Source: Candidatus Agathobaculum intestinipullorum | Lineage (GTDB): Bacteria > Bacillota > Clostridia > Oscillospirales > Butyricicoccaceae | NCBI GenBank assembly: GCA_019117485.1 | Contig: DWZQ01000028.1 | Location: 84,555 to 148,554, forward strand | Direction: 5' to 3' | DNA: 64,000 nucleotides | Shown here: in pieces, positions 18,807 through 27,170 of the stretch | How the letters are laid out: each line of letters opens with the position of its first letter | How positions within the stretch are numbered: the stretch's first letter is position 1 | Notes under the pieces: model-generated | The model's database searches: none | Told to the model about the DNA's origin: nothing | Seen by the model: only the letters and a program-made list of their open reading frames with translations | Translations under genes and position numbers: made by a program

Positions 18807-20462
18807 ATGTATGATTTCCGCAAAAGCGTTGTCTATCAGTGCTACTTCAAGTCATTTTTCGACTCGGACGGCGACGGTGTAGGCGATCTGAGCGGCGTGA
18901 CCGCCAAACTCGACTACCTCAAAACGCTGGGCGTCGACTATATTTGGCTCAACCCGTTCTTCCCTTCCCCACAGCGTGACAACGGCTACGACGTCGCGGA
19001 CTATTGCGCGGTCGACCCACGCTTCGGTACGATGGCTGACTTTGAAACGCTGTCTCAGGAAGCCGCAAAACGCGGCATCCGCCTGATGCTGGACATGGTA
19101 TTCAACCATACCTCAACCGAGCACAAGTGGTTTCAAAAGGCGCTGGCGGGCGACAAGGAATACGAAGATTTCTACATCTGGCGTGAGGGCGGCGCGGACG
19201 GTACGCCCCCGAACAACTGGGAAAGCAAGTTCGGCGGCAACGCATGGCAGTATGTCCCGGAAAAAGGGAAATGGTACCTGCACCTGTTCGACCCGACGCA
19301 GGCCGACCTCAACTGGGAAAACCCGCGCGTGCGCAAGGAGCTGCAAAACGTCATCCGCTTCTGGATGGACAAGGGCGTCAAGGGCTTCCGCTTTGATGTG
19401 GTAAACCTGATCAGCAAAGGCTCGTATGAGTCCGACTATGAAGGCGACGGCCGCCGCTTCTACACCGACGGCCCGCGCATCCACGAATTCCTGCACGAGA
19501 TGAGCGCCGCGACCTTCGGCACGGATGCCGAGATCATCACAGTCGGCGAGATGAGCAGCACGAGCATGGAAAACTGCTACCGCTACGCAGGCGCGGACAC
19601 GGGCGAGCTGAGCATGGTATTCTCCTTCCACCACCTCAAAGTCGATTTTGTCGGCAATGAGAAGTGGGTGCTGGTACCGTTCGACTTTGCAAAGCTCAAG
19701 AACATCCTGTTCTCATGGCAGACCGGTATGAGCGAGCACAACGCATGGAATGCGGTATTCTGGTGCAACCACGACCAGCCGCGCGTTGTCTCCCGCTTTG
19801 GCGACGAGGGCGAGTACTGGGCGCCGTCGGCCAAGATGCTGGGCACGGTGGTGCATTGCCTGCGCGGCACGCCCTATGTCTATCAGGGCGAAGAGATCGG
19901 CATGACCAATGCTGGTTTTACTTCGCTTGAGCAGTATCAGGATGTTGAGAGTATCAACCACTACCACATCTTACGGGCACGCGGCCTGCACGAGGACAGT
20001 GTTTACGATATCCTGCGCGTGCATTCGCGTGATAACAGCCGCACACCCATGCAGTGGGACGCAGGCGCGCAGGGCGGCTTTACCACGGGTACACCGTGGA
20101 TCAGCGTCAGCCCCAACCATACCCGCATCAATGCCGCCGCACAGGTGGGCAACCCGGATTCGGTGTTCACCCACTATCAGAAACTGATCGCGCTGCGCAA
20201 ACAGTACGACGTGATCGCCTACGGCGACTTTGCCCCGCTCGACCAGCAGCACCCATCTGTGCTGGCCTATACCCGCCGTCTGAACGGTGAGCAGCTGGTC
20301 GTTGTCAACAACTTCTACCGCACTGAGTTGGACTGGACCTGTCCGGTTGACCTTGAGGGCTTCACCTGTCTGCTGTCCAACTACCCGGACACGGCGGTGC
20401 AAACCAAGCTGCACCTTCGGCCGTATGAGTCGCTCGTACTGTACCGTGCAGCACAAAACTGA
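18807..20462 (+). CDS. treC: alpha,alpha-phosphotrehalase (trehalose-6-phosphate hydrolase)
   Basis: GH13 enzyme splitting trehalose 6-phosphate into glucose and glucose 6-phosphate in the cytosol. 551 residues. The four GH13 motifs are visible: DMVFNHTS, the nucleophile Asp in GFRFDVVNL, the acid Glu in TVGEMSS and the transition-state Asp in NHDQPR. The start at ATG 18807 is chosen for AAAGGAGCG upstream; the open frame extends back into treP. Context with treP and treR separates it from the similar oligo-1,6-glucosidases. Confidence 0.94.
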   Translation: MYDFRKSVVYQCYFKSFFDSDGDGVGDLSGVTAKLDYLKTLGVDYIWLNPFFPSPQRDNGYDVADYCAVDPRFGTMADFETLSQEAAKRGIRLMLDMVFNHTSTEHKWFQKALAGDKEYEDFYIWREGGADGTPPNNWESKFGGNAWQYVPEKGKWYLHLFDPTQADLNWENPRVRKELQNVIRFWMDKGVKGFRFDVVNLISKGSYESDYEGDGRRFYTDGPRIHEFLHEMSAATFGTDAEIITVGEMSSTSMENCYRYAGADTGELSMVFSFHHLKVDFVGNEKWVLVPFDFAKLKNILFSWQTGMSEHNAWNAVFWCNHDQPRVVSRFGDEGEYWAPSAKMLGTVVHCLRGTPYVYQGEEIGMTNAGFTSLEQYQDVESINHYHILRARGLHEDSVYDILRVHSRDNSRTPMQWDAGAQGGFTTGTPWISVSPNHTRINAAAQVGNPDSVFTHYQKLIALRKQYDVIAYGDFAPLDQQHPSVLAYTRRLNGEQLVVVNNFYRTELDWTCPVDLEGFTCLLSNYPDTAVQTKLHLRPYESLVLYRAAQN

Positions 20463-20497
20463 CCACTTCCTTCCCCATGCCAGCATTGGCTGGATAG

Positions 20498-20526
20498 AAA
20501 AGGCCGGACAAAACGTCCGGCCTTTT
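20498..20526. terminator. terminator between treC and hcp
   Basis: 12-bp stem AAAAGGCCGGAC / complement, loop AAAAC, followed by six T on the plus strand. It also reads as a weaker terminator for hcp on the minus strand. Confidence 0.9.
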
Positions 20527-20553
20527 TTGCACATTTTTTATTCGGTATGGCAG

Positions 20554-22197
20554 TTATGCATTATCGCTGAAGAACAGCCGAATATCGTCCTCGACTGTGC
20601 GAATGCCCGTGATACCGAAATTGTCCACCAACACCTTGGCGACATTCGGACTGAGGAACGCAGGCAGCGTCGGCCCGAGATGAATGTTCTTTACGCCCAG
20701 ATGCAGCAGCGCCAGCAGCACGATAACCGCCTTCTGCTCATACCACGCAATGTTGTAGATAATCGGTAGATCGTTGATATCATCCAACCCAAAGACCTCC
20801 TTAAGTTTGAGGGCTATCACTGCCAGCGAGTAAGAGTCGTTACACTGTCCGGCATCCAGCACGCGCGGGATACCTCCGATGTCACCGAGGTTGAGCTTAT
20901 TATACTTATACTTGGCGCAGCCCGCAGTCAAGATGACAGCGTCCTGCGGCAGCGCCTTAGCAAAATCCGTGTAATAGCTGCGGGACTTCGCACGACCGTC
21001 ACAACCCGCCATAACGACAAACTTACGGATTGCGCCACTCTTGACCGCATCTACGATCTTGTCGGCCAGCGCCAGCACCTGATTATGCGCAAAGCCGCCA
21101 ACGATCTCACCGCGCTCGATTTCCTCGGGCGGCGCACAGCGCTTGGCGTGCTCGATGAGCGCCGAGAAGTCTTTGTTTTCGCCCGGCGCACCCGAAATGT
21201 GCATGCAGCCCGGATACCCCGCCGCACCTGTCGTATACAGCCGGTCCTTGTAAGACGGCGCGGGCGGCACGATGCAGTTTGTCGTCATCAGGATGGGACC
21301 GTGAAAGGACGCAAATTCCTCCTTCTGCTTCCACCATGCGTTTCCATAATTACCAACAAAATGCGGGTACTTTTTAAACGCCGGATAATAGTGGGCCGGC
21401 AGCATCTCCGAGTGAGTATAGATATCCACACCCGCATCCTTGGACTGCTCAAGCAGCATCTCGAGATCGCGCAGGTCGTGACCGGACACCAGAATACCCG
21501 GGCGCGTGCCAACACCAATGTTAACCTTGGTAATCTCGGGATGGCCGTAGGCCTCGGTGTTGGCCTTGTCGAGTAACGCCATGCCCTGCACGCCGTATTT
21601 ACCGGTTTCGAGTGCAAGGGCGGTCAGGTCATCAGCCGAAAGGCTATCGTCCAACGTCGCGGCGAGCGCACGCTGCAAAAATGCATCGACCTCCTCATCA
21701 TCGCGCAACAGCGCATTCGCATGCTTGGAATACGCCGACAATCCCTTCAGGCCATAAGTGATCAGCTCCCGCAGCGAACGGATATCCTCATCTTTGGTAG
21801 ACAATACGCCGACAGCCGCAGCCTTTGCCGCAAAACCAGCCTCGTCCGCCGTCCAGCGCGCGGCTTCGGGCAGCGTGTCCGGTTCCGTGACCTGCGCCAG
21901 CAAATCAGCCTTGACACCGAGTGTCTCGTGAATACGGGCGACGATCGCATCCTTATCAAAATTTGCGTTGGTAATCGTGATAAACAGGTTGAGCGTAATC
22001 AAATGGTTTACATCGGACGATACCGCCGCGCCTTGCTGACGCAGCCGGGTGGTCACCGCCGACACCCCTTTGGTCACATAGACCAGCAGATCCTGCATAG
22101 CGGCCACATCTGCCGTCTTGCCGCAAACACCCGCCTGCGTGCAGCCCTTGCAGCCTGCGGTTTCCTGACACTGATAACAAAACATTTTCGGTTCCAT
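20554..22197 (-). CDS. hcp: hydroxylamine reductase / hybrid-cluster protein
   Basis: Fe-S enzyme with an N-terminal cubane and a hybrid Fe-S-O cluster, tied to hydroxylamine/NO reduction under nitrosative stress. 547 residues. N-terminal cysteines C7, C10, C19 and C25 form the first cluster site; hybrid-cluster motifs [21 protein letters not shown] and [12 protein letters not shown] follow. The start at ATG 22197 is fixed by AAGGAGGATTTTTT; an ATG ten codons earlier has no ribosome site. It is divergent from a Crp/Fnr regulator with an operator in between, which fits an HcpR-controlled gene. Confidence 0.95.
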   Translation of the reverse strand: MEPKMFCYQCQETAGCKGCTQAGVCGKTADVAAMQDLLVYVTKGVSAVTTRLRQQGAAVSSDVNHLITLNLFITITNANFDKDAIVARIHETLGVKADLLAQVTEPDTLPEAARWTADEAGFAAKAAAVGVLSTKDEDIRSLRELITYGLKGLSAYSKHANALLRDDEEVDAFLQRALAATLDDSLSADDLTALALETGKYGVQGMALLDKANTEAYGHPEITKVNIGVGTRPGILVSGHDLRDLEMLLEQSKDAGVDIYTHSEMLPAHYYPAFKKYPHFVGNYGNAWWKQKEEFASFHGPILMTTNCIVPPAPSYKDRLYTTGAAGYPGCMHISGAPGENKDFSALIEHAKRCAPPEEIERGEIVGGFAHNQVLALADKIVDAVKSGAIRKFVVMAGCDGRAKSRSYYTDFAKALPQDAVILTAGCAKYKYNKLNLGDIGGIPRVLDAGQCNDSYSLAVIALKLKEVFGLDDINDLPIIYNIAWYEQKAVIVLLALLHLGVKNIHLGPTLPAFLSPNVAKVLVDNFGITGIRTVEDDIRLFFSDNA

Positions 22198-22255
22198 AAA
22201 AAATCCTCCTTGTCGGGCGCGCAGCAAGCTGCGCAGTGGTTGACCTTTGTTTAGG

Positions 22256-22298
22256 AGTATACTATACTCAAGGCAATACGTCTGTTGTTAAAACAACA
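22256..22298 (-). promoter_or_regulatory. hcp promoter with Crp/Fnr-type operator
   Basis: Palindrome TGTTGTTAAAACAACA (22283-22298), centre 22290.5. A -10 TATACT on the minus strand lies at 22256-22261, putting the start near 22249, 41.5 bp from the palindrome centre, the classic class II activator position. It lies between hcp and its divergent regulator and abuts the regulator's ribosome site, so binding could also repress that gene. Confidence 0.65.
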
Positions 22299-22313
22299 AA
22301 GGAGGCATAAACT

Positions 22314-22988
22314 TTGTCGAGTTATGTATTACCGGAAAACCCTCTGTTTTCCGGTATTGCACCCCACGAAATCGCGCCTATGCTGGATTGTTTGGGCGCG
22401 GCACAACGCACTTATGACAGATATGCGCACATCCTTTCCACCGGCGACACGACCGCAGCGCTCGGGCTTGTGCTATCTGGCAGCGCGCTCATCCAAAGCG
22501 ATGACCTGTGGGGTAACACCACCGTATTTGACCGCGTCCGGCCGGGCCAGATCTTCGCAGAAACCTACGCCTGCACCGGTGAACCGTTGCTGGTCGATGT
22601 GGTCGCGGCTGAGCCGTGTACCGTGCTGTTTCTCGAGGTCGGCCGCGCGCTGCGCATCTGCCCCAACACCTGCGCCCACCACGAACGGCTGATCCGCAAC
22701 CTTCTATCACTATCCGCCCAAAAAAATCTGAACCTGTCACGCAAAATTTTCCATACCGCAGCCAAATCCATCCGCGGACGTCTACTCTCCTATCTGTCCT
22801 ATCAGGCACGGCGCTGCGGCAGCTGCACATTTACCATCCCTTTCGACCGGCAACAGCTGGCAGACTATCTGAACGTCGACCGCAGCGCGTTATCTGCCGA
22901 ACTTAGTAAAATGCAAAAAGAAGGCCTGCTTCAAACCCGACGCAGCCATTTCACCCTGCTCTGCGTTGAAGATCATCTATCTGGATAA
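22314..22988 (+). CDS. Crp/Fnr-family regulator, HcpR-like
   Basis: 224 residues: cyclic-nucleotide-binding-like sensor domain about 15-130 and a winged helix near 160-215 with HTH QLADYLNVDRSALSAELSKM. It lacks the N-terminal Cys cluster of Fnr. Start is TTG 22314 with GGAGG eight bases upstream. Divergent placement next to hcp and the palindrome between them point to an HcpR-type nitrosative-stress activator; sensor ligand (haem in some relatives) cannot be judged. Confidence 0.85.
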   Translation: MSSYVLPENPLFSGIAPHEIAPMLDCLGAAQRTYDRYAHILSTGDTTAALGLVLSGSALIQSDDLWGNTTVFDRVRPGQIFAETYACTGEPLLVDVVAAEPCTVLFLEVGRALRICPNTCAHHERLIRNLLSLSAQKNLNLSRKIFHTAAKSIRGRLLSYLSYQARRCGSCTFTIPFDRQQLADYLNVDRSALSAELSKMQKEGLLQTRRSHFTLLCVEDHLSG

Positions 22989-23032
22989 TAAGTAGCCCCA
23001 TCCCAAAGCACCCGCGCAACTTACGCATAAGA

Positions 23033-23057
23033 AAAAAGCCGGCATAGCCGGCTTTTT
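23033..23057. terminator. bidirectional terminator between hcpR-like gene and greA
   Basis: 11-bp stem AAAAAGCCGGC / complement with loop ATA and T-runs in both directions. Confidence 0.9.
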
Positions 23058-23068
23058 ATTTCTATGAC

Positions 23069-23566
23069 TCACAAAATCGAACCCGCTCCGTCATCCTCCT
23101 GCTTACAGATCGACCGAATGACCACGGTATAGGCATCTCCGTCCTCCGTCGTGACGGCAACACGGTCGCCCACCTTTTTGCCCAGCACCGCCTTACCAAG
23201 CGGCGCTTCGCGGCTGATACGTCCCTGCAAGGGATCACAGCGCACCGTCGTGACCACTTGAATGGTCTCCGTCTCATCATCTTCCTCGAAGTACAGCTCC
23301 ACCTTGTCAAACAGGCCAACCTCGTCATCCGCCGCTCGATCTTCGATCACACGCGCAGACTTGATCATACGCTCGAGATACCGGATACGGCTGCGGTTAC
23401 GGTTCTGTGCCTGCTTGGCCGCCTTGTACTCAAAGTTTTCGCTCAAATCGCCGAACGCGCGTGTGCGCTTGACCTCTTCTATTAGTTCCGGCATCAGTTC
23501 CAGTTTACGGTGGTCAAGTTCCTTTTGCATCATCGCGATGTCCTGCGCGGTAAGTTCATCATGCAT
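23069..23566 (-). CDS. greA: transcription elongation factor GreA
   Basis: Rescues backtracked RNA polymerase by stimulating transcript cleavage. 165 residues: N-terminal coiled coil (about 5-80) with the catalytic acidic tip in GDLSENFEYKAAK, then a C-terminal FKBP-like domain with EAPLGKAVLGKKVGD. Normal length. It is flanked by terminators at 23033-23057 and 23608-23629 and so appears to be transcribed alone; a short hairpin (CGTCCC-TATT-GGGACG) lies at 23588-23603 in its leader. Confidence 0.94.
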   Translation of the reverse strand: MHDELTAQDIAMMQKELDHRKLELMPELIEEVKRTRAFGDLSENFEYKAAKQAQNRNRSRIRYLERMIKSARVIEDRAADDEVGLFDKVELYFEEDDETETIQVVTTVRCDPLQGRISREAPLGKAVLGKKVGDRVAVTTEDGDAYTVVIRSICKQEDDGAGSIL

Positions 23567-23607
23567 GGTGCTTTTTCTCCTTTCCTACGTCCCTATTGGG
23601 ACGGAAA

Positions 23608-23629
23608 AAGGGCCGCTTTTGCAGCCCTT
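23608..23629 (-). terminator. terminator of the nrdD-nrdG operon
   Basis: Nine-bp stem with one wobble, arms AAGGGCTGC and GCGGCCCTT on the minus strand, loop AAAA, followed by five T. It lies about ten bases after the nrdG stop. Confidence 0.8.
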
Positions 23630-23638
23630 CCCATTCGG

Positions 23639-24151
23639 TTATCGGTATTGCTCCGCCCAGACCGGCGCGTCTGCCGCGAGCGAAGCGGGTACATCCAGCA
23701 CGCGCTGATTGGCGCTGCCGCGGAAACGCAATTCCAAATTACGCTCAGCTTCGATAAACGGCCCGTCTACCAGCAAATCAAGCTGCCCCAGCAGCTTTTT
23801 GACAAAGGGGTCGGGCAGCTCCATGAGCTGCTCAAACGTGTAGCCAGAATAAGCCATCAAATGCTTACGCTTGGCCTTGAGTTCGACCGCCAAACGATAA
23901 AGCTGCTCAGGCTGACAAAATGGCTCGCCACCCGAAAAGGTCACGCCTGTGACCAGCGGATTGCGGCACATATCGGCCAGCAGCGTATCGAGCGCAACCT
24001 CCTTGCCCCCCGCAAAATCATGCGTCTGCGGATTGTGGCAGCCCGGGCAGTGGTGCGGACAACCCTGCGTGAACAAGGTATAGCGGATGCCCGGCCCGTC
24101 CACAATGGACTCGCCGACCGTGCCCGCAATGCGGATTGTGCCCTCCATCAC
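23639..24151 (-). CDS. nrdG: anaerobic ribonucleotide reductase activase NrdG (radical SAM)
   Basis: Uses S-adenosylmethionine and a 4Fe-4S cluster to make the glycyl radical of class III RNR. 170 residues. The cluster motif CPHHCPGC (CxxxCxxC) is at about residues 31-38, and TFSGGEPF marks the SAM region. The frame opens with GTG 24151; the next codon is ATG 24148, either could be used, with GAGGAAG upstream. It overlaps the stop of the small glycyl-radical gene, so the three genes nrdD, glycyl-domain gene and nrdG are translationally linked. Confidence 0.94.
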   Translation of the reverse strand: MMEGTIRIAGTVGESIVDGPGIRYTLFTQGCPHHCPGCHNPQTHDFAGGKEVALDTLLADMCRNPLVTGVTFSGGEPFCQPEQLYRLAVELKAKRKHLMAYSGYTFEQLMELPDPFVKKLLGQLDLLVDGPFIEAERNLELRFRGSANQRVLDVPASLAADAPVWAEQYR

Positions 24152-24336
24152 GCGGTATGCGCTTCCTCGAATGAGCAGCAGGACATGTCATGCTTGACGC
24201 GGTCATGCTCCTCTGCGCGCTTGGCATTGTTGAACCGGTCGAGCGTGCCGACCAGATAGCCCGTGATGCGGCGGATGCGCTCAAAGCCCACGCCTTCGCC
24301 AATCAACTGCTCCTGCATTTCCTTTTCGTTCATCAT
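24148..24336 (-). CDS. stand-alone glycyl-radical domain of class III ribonucleotide reductase
   Basis: 62 residues. The stretch FERIRRITGYLVGTLDRFNN followed by AKRAEEHDRVKH is what normally ends NrdD; the radical Gly is G26 in RITGYL. The large NrdD encoded just upstream lacks this tail, so the active enzyme would need both chains, an unusual split. ATG 24336 has AGAAAGGAAG upstream; a further ATG at 24354 overlaps the nrdD stop as ATGA. Extra C-terminal residues include a CC pair. Its size and position between nrdD and nrdG make a working partner far more likely than a decayed fragment. Confidence 0.88.
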   Translation of the reverse strand: MMNEKEMQEQLIGEGVGFERIRRITGYLVGTLDRFNNAKRAEEHDRVKHDMSCCSFEEAHTA

Positions 24337-24350
24337 AAACGCTTCCTTTC

Positions 24351-26684
24351 TCATTCCTTAACGACTTTCAACGTGTTCGGCTGACGGTCGGCCTCCTCAG
24401 CGGGATCGCCGTGGTAGCCTAACGTCATACTATTCAAATGCTTATAAAGCCCTAACTTTTGCAGTTTGGACAGCGGGACGCCTTCTCCCTCGTGTCGGCC
24501 GCAACGCGGGCAGGTTTCACCAATGATACCGGTGTAACCGCAGACCGGATCACGGTCGATCGGGTGATTGATCGCACCGTAGCCGATGCCTGCTTCCTTC
24601 ATCGCGCGCACGACCGCCTCGAACGCCTCCAAATTCTGCGACGGGTCGCCATCCAGCTCGATATAGCTGATATGACCGCCATTGGTCAGCTCGTGGTAGG
24701 GCGCTTCGCGCATGATCTTATCAAACGCACCGATCGGATAATAGACCGGAACATGGAACGAGTTGGTATAATAGTCACGGTCGGTCACGCCCTCGATCAG
24801 GCCGAACTTCTGCCGATCGATCTTGACAAATCGGCCGGACAGGCCCTCCGCCGGGGTGGCAATAAGCGAGAAATTCAGGCCGTACTTCTCGCCCGCCTGA
24901 TCCATGCGCTCGCGCATGTGGCTGACGATCTCAAGGCCAAGATTCTGCGCCTCGTCGCTCTCGCCGTGGTGCTTGCCGATGAGCGCCTTGAGTGTTTCGG
25001 CAAGGCCGATAAAGCCCATGGTCAGCGTGCCGTGTTTGAGCACCTCGCCAACCGTATCATCCGGGCCGAGCTTGTCCGAGTCAATCCACACCCCCTCCCC
25101 CATCAGGAAGGGATAGTTGCGCACCTTCTTGGCCGCCTGAATACGGAAGCGGGCGAGGAGCTGGTCGATGACCAGATCAATCTTGCGGTCGAGATCTTCA
25201 AAGAACCAGTCGATATCGCCGTGCGCGCGGATTGCGATGCGCGGCAGATTGACCGAAGTAAAGGACAGGTTGCCGCGGCCATTGACGATCTCGCGCGTCG
25301 GATCGACGCGGTTGCCGATCACGCGCGTGCGGCAACCCATGTAGGCACACTCGGTCTCCGGGTGGCCGGGCTTGTAATATTGCTTATTGAACGGCGCATC
25401 AAGGAACGAGAAATTCGGGAACATGCGCTTGGCCGACACACGGCAGGCCAGCTTGAACAAATCGTAGTTCGGGTCGCCCTCGTTGTAGTTGACGCCCTCC
25501 TTGACCTTGAAAATATGGATCGGGAAAATAGGCGTTTCACCGTTGCCCAAACCGGCCTCGGTGGCGAGCATCAACTGCTCCATCGCCAGCCGTCCCTCGG
25601 GCGAAGTGTCCGTGCCATAATTGAGCGAGGAGAACGGGATCTGTGCGCCCGCGCGCGAGTGCATTGTATTCAGGTTATGCACCAACGCCTCCATCGCCTG
25701 ATAGGTCGCCTTGCGGGTTTCCTTATCCGCGTACTTGCGGGCAAAGCGCATGCACTTCTGAACAGCCTGCTCGTCGAGCGTTTCCGCAAGTGCTGCGGCC
25801 ATCGCTTCGTCATAGCCGTTGTCGCCAGCCAGACAAGCCCACTTACCAGTCTGCTGCTCAACACGCTCCGTCAAGGTTTCGGCATCGACCTCGTTGTTTT
25901 CGTCCGCCGCAAATACCTCAAGCGCTTTTGCGAGGTTGCTGCGGAACAGCTTGCGGAAGGTCTTACGAATACCGGGCGCCATCGAATAATCGAAATTGGG
26001 CACCGACTGGCCGCCGTGCTGGTCATTCTGGTTGGACTGGATTGCAATGCACGCGAGCGCGGCATACGAACGGATGTCGTTTGGCTCACGCAGGAAACCA
26101 TGCCCCGTGCAGAAGCCGCCGGAAAACAGTTTCAGCAAGTCGATCTGGCAGCAGGTGGTAGTCAACGTTAAAAAGTCGAGGTCGTGGATGTGGATGTCGC
26201 CCTCGCGGTGCGCGGCAGCATGCGCTGGGTCGAGGATAAACATCTCGTAAAACTGTTTGGCGCCCTCCGACCCATACTTGAGCATGGTGCCCATCGCGGT
26301 ATCGCCATCAATGTTGGCATTTTCGCGTTTAACGTCGTTTTCGAGCGAGGACTGGAACGTCAGATCCTCGTACACCTTCATCAGTTTTGTGTTCATCTCA
26401 CGCACACGCGTGCGCTCGTTGCGGTACAGGATGTACTTCTTCGCAGTGCGTGCGTGACCGCTTTCGATCAGCACCTTCTCCACTGTATCTTGTATGTGCT
26501 CAACCGTCGGTATCTGGTCGCCCGCAGCCGATTCCAGCATTTTTTCAACCTGTTCAGCGAGGCTGCGCGCCATCTCGTAATCCTGACCGCCCGATGCCTG
26601 CGCCGCGCCGAAGATCGCCGCCGCAATCTTGTCCAGTTCAAAGGGAGCCTTGCGCCCATCCCGTTTGACGATCTGCTGAATCAT
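24351..26684 (-). CDS. nrdD: anaerobic ribonucleoside-triphosphate reductase, catalytic chain lacking its glycyl tail
   Basis: Reduces NTPs to dNTPs without oxygen. 777 residues from ATG 26684 (GAGAGGAT upstream): ATP-cone from residue 1 (QQIVKRDGRKAPFELDKIAA), ten-stranded barrel with DLDFLTLTTTCCQIDLLKL, and near the C-terminus a zinc-type CGYTGIIGETCPRCG. Normally the motif RVxGYL follows; here the chain ends about 45 residues later with only a vague echo (LGYHGDPAEE), and the true motif is in the next gene. Preceded by a strong promoter and two NrdR-type boxes. First gene of the nrdD, glycyl-domain, nrdG operon. Confidence 0.95.
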   Translation of the reverse strand: MIQQIVKRDGRKAPFELDKIAAAIFGAAQASGGQDYEMARSLAEQVEKMLESAAGDQIPTVEHIQDTVEKVLIESGHARTAKKYILYRNERTRVREMNTKLMKVYEDLTFQSSLENDVKRENANIDGDTAMGTMLKYGSEGAKQFYEMFILDPAHAAAHREGDIHIHDLDFLTLTTTCCQIDLLKLFSGGFCTGHGFLREPNDIRSYAALACIAIQSNQNDQHGGQSVPNFDYSMAPGIRKTFRKLFRSNLAKALEVFAADENNEVDAETLTERVEQQTGKWACLAGDNGYDEAMAAALAETLDEQAVQKCMRFARKYADKETRKATYQAMEALVHNLNTMHSRAGAQIPFSSLNYGTDTSPEGRLAMEQLMLATEAGLGNGETPIFPIHIFKVKEGVNYNEGDPNYDLFKLACRVSAKRMFPNFSFLDAPFNKQYYKPGHPETECAYMGCRTRVIGNRVDPTREIVNGRGNLSFTSVNLPRIAIRAHGDIDWFFEDLDRKIDLVIDQLLARFRIQAAKKVRNYPFLMGEGVWIDSDKLGPDDTVGEVLKHGTLTMGFIGLAETLKALIGKHHGESDEAQNLGLEIVSHMRERMDQAGEKYGLNFSLIATPAEGLSGRFVKIDRQKFGLIEGVTDRDYYTNSFHVPVYYPIGAFDKIMREAPYHELTNGGHISYIELDGDPSQNLEAFEAVVRAMKEAGIGYGAINHPIDRDPVCGYTGIIGETCPRCGRHEGEGVPLSKLQKLGLYKHLNSMTLGYHGDPAEEADRQPNTLKVVKE

Positions 26685-26725
26685 ACTTCCGCTATCCTCT
26701 CTCATATCCAAACGCTTTGCACTTA

Positions 26726-26773
26726 TCACAAAATTTCGTAGTATTTTTGAAAAATCCGCACCATATCTTGTGC
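26726..26773 (-). promoter_or_regulatory. pair of NrdR-type boxes
   Basis: GCACCATATCTTGTGC (26758-26773) and the weaker TCACAAAATTTCGTAG (26726-26741) resemble the NrdR box ACACWATATATWGTGT. Their starts are 32 bp apart, three helical turns, and they lie just downstream of the nrdD -10, where a repressor would block. NrdR itself is not in the window. Confidence 0.7.
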
Positions 26774-26784
26774 CGGTGCTTTCT

Positions 26785-26813
26785 ATTTTACTGCGCCCGG
26801 CCCGGTCTGTCAA
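26785..26813 (-). promoter_or_regulatory. sigma-A promoter of nrdD
   Basis: Consensus -35 TTGACA (26808-26813), 17-bp spacer, -10 TAAAAT (26785-26790), about 100 bp before the nrdD ATG. Confidence 0.85.
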
Positions 26814-26902
26814 GGGGAAATCGGGTTTTTGGGAGAATTGCCGGGAGTGCGGCCAAAATCTTGTATGTTCCTATGAAATTTTATTTTTTTCTTCTGTTGA
26901 CA

Positions 26903-26976
26903 AGTGGAAAACCCTCTGTGGATAACCTTTCTCCTGTGAAAAAAGCTGTGTAAAACCTGTGTGCGGCTGTGGAAAA
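26903..26976 (-). promoter_or_regulatory. cluster of DnaA-box-like 9-mers upstream of nrdD
   Basis: Five 9-mers in one orientation on the minus strand: TTTTCCACT (26903-26911), a perfect TTATCCACA (26917-26925), TTTTTCACA (26935-26943), TTTTACACA (26947-26955) and TTTTCCACA (26968-26976). An AT-rich run lies beside them (about 26873-26895). They end 90 bp upstream of the nrdD -35. DnaA control of nrd genes is known in E. coli; here it is inferred from sequence only. Confidence 0.6.
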
Positions 26977-27001
26977 AACCGTGTGCCCTGCAAACATAAC
27001 A

Positions 27002-27017
27002 ACACAATATCTTGTGT
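27002..27017. promoter_or_regulatory. distal NrdR-like box
   Basis: ACACAATATCTTGTGT is closer to the NrdR consensus than the promoter-proximal pair but lies about 190 bp upstream of the nrdD -35. It could be a distant site for looping or a chance match. Confidence 0.45.
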
Positions 27018-27148
27018 ACCGCCCTCGGTACTATCTGCCCACGGACGGATGGAAAACAACGTTACGCACACAAGCAGCAAGCCGCCCCAAACCTCGTGCC
27101 ACCCTGTCACACAGGGTTTAGCACGAAGCCCGGGACGGCTGTCCGTCC
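27016..27148. repeat. three hairpins after the tandem kinase-like gene
   Basis: Between the stop at 27171 and the nrdD control region: GTACCG-CCCT-CGGTAC (27016-27031); a two-part stem TCGTGC/ACCCTG with loop TCACA (27094-27126); and GGACGG-CTGT-CCGTCC (27133-27148). None has a T-run on the minus strand, so a terminator role for the 27171-30011 gene is only possible. No gene is seen in 26814-27170. Confidence 0.6.
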
Positions 27149-27170
27149 TATCCTGTTTTACGTTGCCTGT

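Noticed and set aside
24351..24354. Programmed frameshift joining NrdD to the glycyl domain
   Set aside because: The small gene has its own ATG with AGAAAGGAAG, and no slippery sequence is seen; a split gene explains the data better.
24459..26171. 570-codon open frame on the plus strand
   Set aside because: Antisense shadow of nrdD, with no ribosome site or recognisable motif.
26873..26976. DnaA-box-like cluster as the chromosomal origin
   Set aside because: dnaA, dnaN, recF, gyrB or rpmH are absent nearby, and the cluster sits directly in front of nrdD; a regulatory role is more likely.
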